Assembly: GCA_020849795.1 (NCBI GenBank)
Contig: JADZFR010000003.1
Coordinates: forward strand, 55,756 to 119,755
Length of the DNA: 64,000 bases
From: Planctomycetota bacterium
GTDB taxonomy: Bacteria; Planctomycetota; UBA8742; UBA2392
Direction of reading: 5' to 3'
Under the pieces are notes generated by a model that did not search any database, had not been told where the DNA came from, and was given only the letters and a program-made list of their open reading frames with translations. A program made the translations under genes and the position numbers. Numbering within the stretch: position 1 is the stretch's first letter; the number at the start of each line of letters is the position of its first letter. Positions 60,394 through 64,000 of this stretch are shown here, piece by piece.

Positions 60394-61416
60394 ATGCGGG
60401 TAAAGACCTCACAACTGGATTCTCAACGCGCAACGGGCGTGGTCGTGCTGGCGGGAATTGTCGCGCTGGCAAAGCTGGCGCACGTGCTGGTGCCGTCAGT
60501 GCCGGCTGTGGTCTGGGCACTTGGCTTCGGCATTCTTGCCGGGGCCGGGGCAGAGCGCTCACGCAGTCCCGCGCCGTCGCTGCCGTACCAGGTGCCGCTG
60601 ACTGCCGGGTTCGTGATGATGGGCGCCCAGATGCAGCCCGAGGTGTTCACACTGGTCGGCTGGCCCGGCGTGCTTTCGCTGGCGTTGTTGTGGCTGAGTG
60701 TGCTTGGGGCGTTTGCGCTGGCTGTGAAGCTGCGCTTGCTGCCGGGGCGCCTGGCTGGCCTGTTCGCGCTGGGGCTGTCGGGCTTTGGCGTTACGGCCGT
60801 TGTGGCCGCTGCAAAATACGACCGTGAGATTGCCGGCACGCCGCAAACCGTGGCGACGCTGGTGGTGCTGGTCAGTGGCGCGCTGGCGCTGGTTGGCTAT
60901 CCGCTGTTGGCGCCCTTGCTGGGGCTTGATGCGGCGACTTTCGGTGCGTTTGCCGGCCTCACGGTCGCCAACAACGCGGAAGCGTTGGCCACAGCCGGCA
61001 CAGCCGCCGAGCCCGCGTTGCTGCTGGCGGCAGCCTACAAGGTGCTGGCCAACGCGTTCGAAGGCCTTGCGGTATTAGTGTACCTGTGGCTGTTCATGCC
61101 GCGCGAACAACGCGACCGCAGCCACATTGGCGCGCGCCTGCTTTTGCCGAGGGTGCCGGGGTTCGTGATCGGCTTTGCCGTCGTGGGCGCGGCAGCCCTG
61201 CTGGGCGCATTCACCGAGCAGGAGCGCGCCGTGCTGGGCACGCTGACGCAGTGGGCGTTCTTCATCGCGCTGGTGGGCGTGGGTTACCGGACAAGTGTGG
61301 GAGCAGTCTTCAAAGCCGCCAAGCCGACGGCAATCGGGCTGGTGTTGTGGGCGACAACGTCGGCGCTGGTGCTGCTGTGGCTGACGCGAGGACCTTGGAG
61401 CGGACATGGAACCTGA
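60394..61416 (+). CDS. YeiH/UPF0324-family membrane transporter (putative sulfate/sulfite exporter type)
   Basis: 340 residues, about ten membrane helices. The pattern VVWALGFGILAGAGAERS, PLTAGFVMMGAQMQPE, LFALGLSGFGVTAVVAAA and FAGLTVANNAEALATAGTA fits the YeiH/UPF0324 (putative sulfate exporter, PSE) family, whose true substrate is mostly undefined. Its place between cysC and sulphite reductase, under cysteine attenuation, supports a sulphur oxyanion or related substrate. No strong Shine-Dalgarno; translation probably follows the 42-residue ORF. The end overlaps the fusion-enzyme gene by 11 bp. Confidence 0.8.
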   Translation: MRVKTSQLDSQRATGVVVLAGIVALAKLAHVLVPSVPAVVWALGFGILAGAGAERSRSPAPSLPYQVPLTAGFVMMGAQMQPEVFTLVGWPGVLSLALLWLSVLGAFALAVKLRLLPGRLAGLFALGLSGFGVTAVVAAAKYDREIAGTPQTVATLVVLVSGALALVGYPLLAPLLGLDAATFGAFAGLTVANNAEALATAGTAAEPALLLAAAYKVLANAFEGLAVLVYLWLFMPREQRDRSHIGARLLLPRVPGFVIGFAVVGAAALLGAFTEQERAVLGTLTQWAFFIALVGVGYRTSVGAVFKAAKPTAIGLVLWATTSALVLLWLTRGPWSGHGT

Positions 61417-63667
61417 GATTCGACACATTGCAAAAACCGACTACGCAAAGCATCGCGTCGTGCGCAGCGACGGCGAAGTCACTATCGACGGCGTGTATCC
61501 CGAGCGCGCAGCCGGCGTGTACATGGTGCGCGTGCGCGTGCCCGGCGGGATCATGACGCTGGCGCAGGCTCGGGCGCTTGCCAGCTTTGCGCATCAGTAC
61601 GCCAACGGCGAGTGGCACGTGGACACGCGCGCCAACGTGGAGCTGCACGGCGTGCCAGAGGACCGCCTTCTGCCGTTCATTGAGGCGATTGAGACCTCGG
61701 GCCTCAGCACGCGCGGCGCTTGCGGCGACAGCGTGCGCAACATTGTCACCGGCAGTGAAAGCGCCAGCGCCAGCGTTGACCGGCTGAACGCGCTGGTAGA
61801 CAGGCTTACCCGCATGTTCATGGGCAAGCCGGAGTTCGAGACGCTGCCGCGCAAGTTCAAGATCGCGTTTTATGCGCGCGATGACCGCGAGCCGTTGCAC
61901 CGCATCAACGATTTGGGATTCGTTGAAGAAGAAGGCGGCACGTTTGAGGTCTGGGTCGGCGGCGGCTTGGGCAAGCAGCCGCGCCTTGCCGACCTGCTGT
62001 TCAAGCGCGTGCCGGAGCTTGCGGTGCCGGGCCTGGTCGCCGCAACCGTGCAGATTCACAACGCCTGGAGTAACCGCAAGAATCGCGCTCAGGCACGTCT
62101 CAAGTTCGTGCTCGAAGAACACGGGGTAGAGCAACTGCGCGACTGGATCCTTGAGAAGTGGGTGCCGCCACTGGAGGTGGAGCTCAAGCCTCAGCCTTCG
62201 CTGTCGCCACCGCCGGCCCGTTTCGATGCCAGTGGCGTGCACGCGCAGCAGAACGGCGCGTTCAAGGTGCGCGTGCCGATTGTGGCCGGCGACATTACCG
62301 GCGAGCAAGTGGTCAAGCTGGTGGACGCTGCCGAGGCCGCCGGCGCGAAGCTGCTTCACCTGAGCGTGCGGCAGAACATCGCGATCCCCGATGTCGCGCA
62401 CGCGAATGTTCCCGCGCTGGTGGCCGAGCTGGAACGGCTTGGCTACCCGCCCTCTGGCTGGTTTGGCGCGCGGGACATCGTGGCGTGCCCCGGTGCGAGT
62501 TCATGCCGCAAGGGATTCGTCGAGACGCATGAGTTCGCGCAGGTGTTATCGCGCGAGCTTGAGTCCGTCGCCGCGCCCGGCTTTGCCAAGCGGCTTCGCA
62601 TCAGCGTTTCGGGATGCCCCAACTCATGCAGCCAGCCGCAACTGTTTGACCTTGGCTTCCGCGGCAATGCGGGCAAGGCGCGCGGCGCCGTGGTGAAGGG
62701 CTATGACTTGTTGATCGGCGGCCGGCTGTACGGGCGCACGCTGCTGGGGCAGCAGTTCGCAAGCCTGCTGAGCCAGGAAGACCTGCTCGCGGCGGCCAAG
62801 GCCGGCGTGCTTGCGTATGCCGCGCTTGCAGTTGCCGATGAGCCGTTCGACGCGCTGATTGATCGCGTGGGGCTGCACAAGTTTGCGGGCGAGCTGGCCA
62901 CGCGCGTGGAGTTGAAGCAGGGCGAATGGACCGAGGTACTGCGCGACGATCTGCCGCGCGAATCGCCGACTGATGTGGAGGCGTTCGAGGCCCGCCTCGA
63001 AACCAAGTCGCCGCGGCAGATTCTGCGGTGGGGGGTCGAGACGTTTGGCGAGTCTCTGCTGGTCAGCAGCGCGCTCAACGCCGGCGGCGTCCTGCTTGCG
63101 CACTATCTGCGCGAGCTGGCGCCCGCGCACCCGGTGTTCCTGATCGACACCGGCAAACTGTTCGCAGAGACGCTGGCGTACGCGGCGCAACTGCGCGAAC
63201 AGTTCGGGCTGAAGGTCGTGCTGGTCGGCCCTGCCTTTGCCGAGCCCGAGTTCACCGACCGCTACGGCGAGCGGCTGTGGCAGCGCGATCCCGCGCTGTG
63301 CTGCCATATTCGCAAGGTGCAGGTGATGGCGGAACTGCGCAAAGGCAAGCGCGCCTGGGTCAGCGCGTTGCGCCAGGAACAGGGTGGCGAGCGCGCCGAC
63401 GTCGGAGTGCTCGAACGCGAAGCCGACGGCGTGCTGAAGCTTTCGCCGCTGGCGCTCGTCACGCGCGAGTGGGTGGACGAAGAATTGCGCACGCTCGGCA
63501 TTCCGCAGCACCCGTTGCTGGCAAAGGGATATCGCAGCCTGGGTTGCGCGCCATGCACACAGCCGGTTGATGAGCAGCAAGGCGAGCGTGACGGCCGCTG
63601 GCACGGCACAGGCAAGACGGAATGCGGGTTGCACGAATACTGGAAGGCAACGGTGGGCCATGAGTGA
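61406..63667 (+). CDS. fusion of ferredoxin-type sulphite reductase and APS/PAPS reductase
   Basis: 753 residues. Residues 1 to about 530 are a siroheme sulphite/nitrite reductase: YMVRVRVPGGIMTLAQARAL, STRGACGDSVRNIVTGS, and cluster/siroheme cysteines 361, 367 (ACPGASSCRKG), 404 and 408 (SGCPNSCS). Residues from about 545 are a CysH domain: SSALNAGGVLLAHYLRE, VFLIDTGKLFAETL, Cys632-Cys633 (ALCCHIRKVQ), Cys714/717 (LGCAPCTQP) and the catalytic Cys740 (KTECGLHEYW). The paired cysteines mark the [4Fe-4S] APS-reductase type. One chain can thus carry APS to sulphide. Single frame, no internal stop. The next gene overlaps it by 8 bp. Confidence 0.93.
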   Translation: MEPEIRHIAKTDYAKHRVVRSDGEVTIDGVYPERAAGVYMVRVRVPGGIMTLAQARALASFAHQYANGEWHVDTRANVELHGVPEDRLLPFIEAIETSGLSTRGACGDSVRNIVTGSESASASVDRLNALVDRLTRMFMGKPEFETLPRKFKIAFYARDDREPLHRINDLGFVEEEGGTFEVWVGGGLGKQPRLADLLFKRVPELAVPGLVAATVQIHNAWSNRKNRAQARLKFVLEEHGVEQLRDWILEKWVPPLEVELKPQPSLSPPPARFDASGVHAQQNGAFKVRVPIVAGDITGEQVVKLVDAAEAAGAKLLHLSVRQNIAIPDVAHANVPALVAELERLGYPPSGWFGARDIVACPGASSCRKGFVETHEFAQVLSRELESVAAPGFAKRLRISVSGCPNSCSQPQLFDLGFRGNAGKARGAVVKGYDLLIGGRLYGRTLLGQQFASLLSQEDLLAAAKAGVLAYAALAVADEPFDALIDRVGLHKFAGELATRVELKQGEWTEVLRDDLPRESPTDVEAFEARLETKSPRQILRWGVETFGESLLVSSALNAGGVLLAHYLRELAPAHPVFLIDTGKLFAETLAYAAQLREQFGLKVVLVGPAFAEPEFTDRYGERLWQRDPALCCHIRKVQVMAELRKGKRAWVSALRQEQGGERADVGVLEREADGVLKLSPLALVTREWVDEELRTLGIPQHPLLAKGYRSLGCAPCTQPVDEQQGERDGRWHGTGKTECGLHEYWKATVGHE

Positions 63668-64000
63668 ACAAACCGGAACTGTAACGCTGGTCGGCGCCGG
63701 CCCCGGCGACCCGGACCTGCTGACCGTGGGCGGCCTGCGCGCGTTGCAGCGCGCGGACGTTGTCGTGCACGACAACCTGGTGTGCCCGGACATCCTGGCG
63801 CTGGCGGCGCATGCGACGTTGATCGACGTCGGCAAGCTGCCGTTCGGCACACGCACCGAGCAGGAGACGATCCACAGCATTCTTGTGCGCGAAGGCTCGC
63901 TGGGGCGCAACGTCGTGCGGCTCAAGGGCGGCGACCCGTTCATGTTCGGGCGCGGCACCGAAGAGATCGCGGCCTTGCACAGTGCGGGCATTCCGTTTCG
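63660..64000 (+). CDS. cobA: uroporphyrinogen-III C-methyltransferase (partial)
   Basis: SUMT makes precorrin-2 for siroheme, the cofactor of the sulphite reductase encoded just before. 113 codons are visible before the window ends: VTLVGAGPGDPDLLTVGGLRALQRADVVVHDNLV and VRLKGGDPFMFGRGTEE, the two SAM/substrate motifs of the family. The ATG lies within the last codons of the fusion gene (8-bp overlap), so the two are co-translated. Whether it continues into a CysG- or HemD-type fusion cannot be seen. Confidence 0.93.
   Translation, partial: MSEQTGTVTLVGAGPGDPDLLTVGGLRALQRADVVVHDNLVCPDILALAAHATLIDVGKLPFGTRTEQETIHSILVREGSLGRNVVRLKGGDPFMFGRGTEEIAALHSAGIPF

Noticed and set aside
1..64000. tRNA or rRNA genes
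   Set aside because: No cloverleaf with a GTTCGA-type T-arm and no rRNA core sequence was seen on either strand; a tRNA search program would settle this.

Overview
A 64 kb, high-GC chromosomal stretch with about 54 protein genes, no rRNA or tRNA genes and no CRISPR array. Gene content (SUF iron-sulphur operon, RNase Y, an ECF sigma factor beside a membrane protein with an anti-sigma-like front, orphan TPR proteins, GxxExxY and four-helix-bundle genes, 2-hydroxyacyl-CoA dehydratase activase-type proteins, a selenocysteine-containing SelD) suggests a bacterium of the Planctomycetota or a related PVC/deep-branching group. That placement is inference; no marker gene settles it.

Layout. 1-10 kb: partial uvrB, a secreted unknown, an orphan nuoF, and a leftward quinol nitric-oxide reductase gene followed by two tandem TPR proteins. 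10.2-12.3 kb: a 370-nt run of small hairpins leading into rny. 12.4-20 kb: NmrA-like reductase, HIT/NTF2 fusion, CHAD-SixA pair, ABC exporter, mutM and an NFACT (RqcH-like) protein. 20-27 kb: ECF sigma and repeat-containing membrane protein, small membrane proteins, DUF2330 protein, epimerase. 27.4-34.8 kb: an Rrf2 regulator, a 1139-residue dehydratase-activase-type protein, a PDZ protein and a second dehydratase-type protein. 35-44 kb: an RND permease carrying an inserted PDZ domain, selD with an in-frame UGA, a third TPR paralogue, an RbfA-like gene. 43.9-51.6 kb: sufBCDS-sufT with divergent sufE and a ferritin-like gene. 51.7-59.3 kb: an eight-gene trpEGDCFBA-aroF operon. 59.3-64 kb: a sulphur-assimilation operon (cysC, a 42-residue membrane protein, a YeiH-like permease, a sulphite reductase-APS reductase fusion, SUMT).

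The main finding is regulation by leader peptides. The trp operon has a three-tryptophan leader peptide and complete 1:2, 2:3 and 3:4 RNA pairings. The sulphur operon has two successive cysteine-rich leader peptides, each followed by an antiterminator/terminator pair: one before cysC and one between cysC and the permease module. The trp leader and the first cys leader both start 8 nt after a promoter -10 box, so both are predicted to be leaderless transcripts.

The second finding is that the suf operon has been invaded twice. A cassette bounded by inverted copies of a ~30-bp CACAGATGGACACAGATGAA-type repeat, carrying two PD-(D/E)xK-like ORFs, sits between sufB and sufC. A four-helix-bundle gene bounded by another inverted repeat sits between sufC and sufD. 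An apparently empty pair of the first repeat lies in front of mutM. Related palindromes (GGACTAA...) flank the sufB promoter and lie upstream of the Rrf2 gene, which makes Rrf2 a candidate suf regulator.
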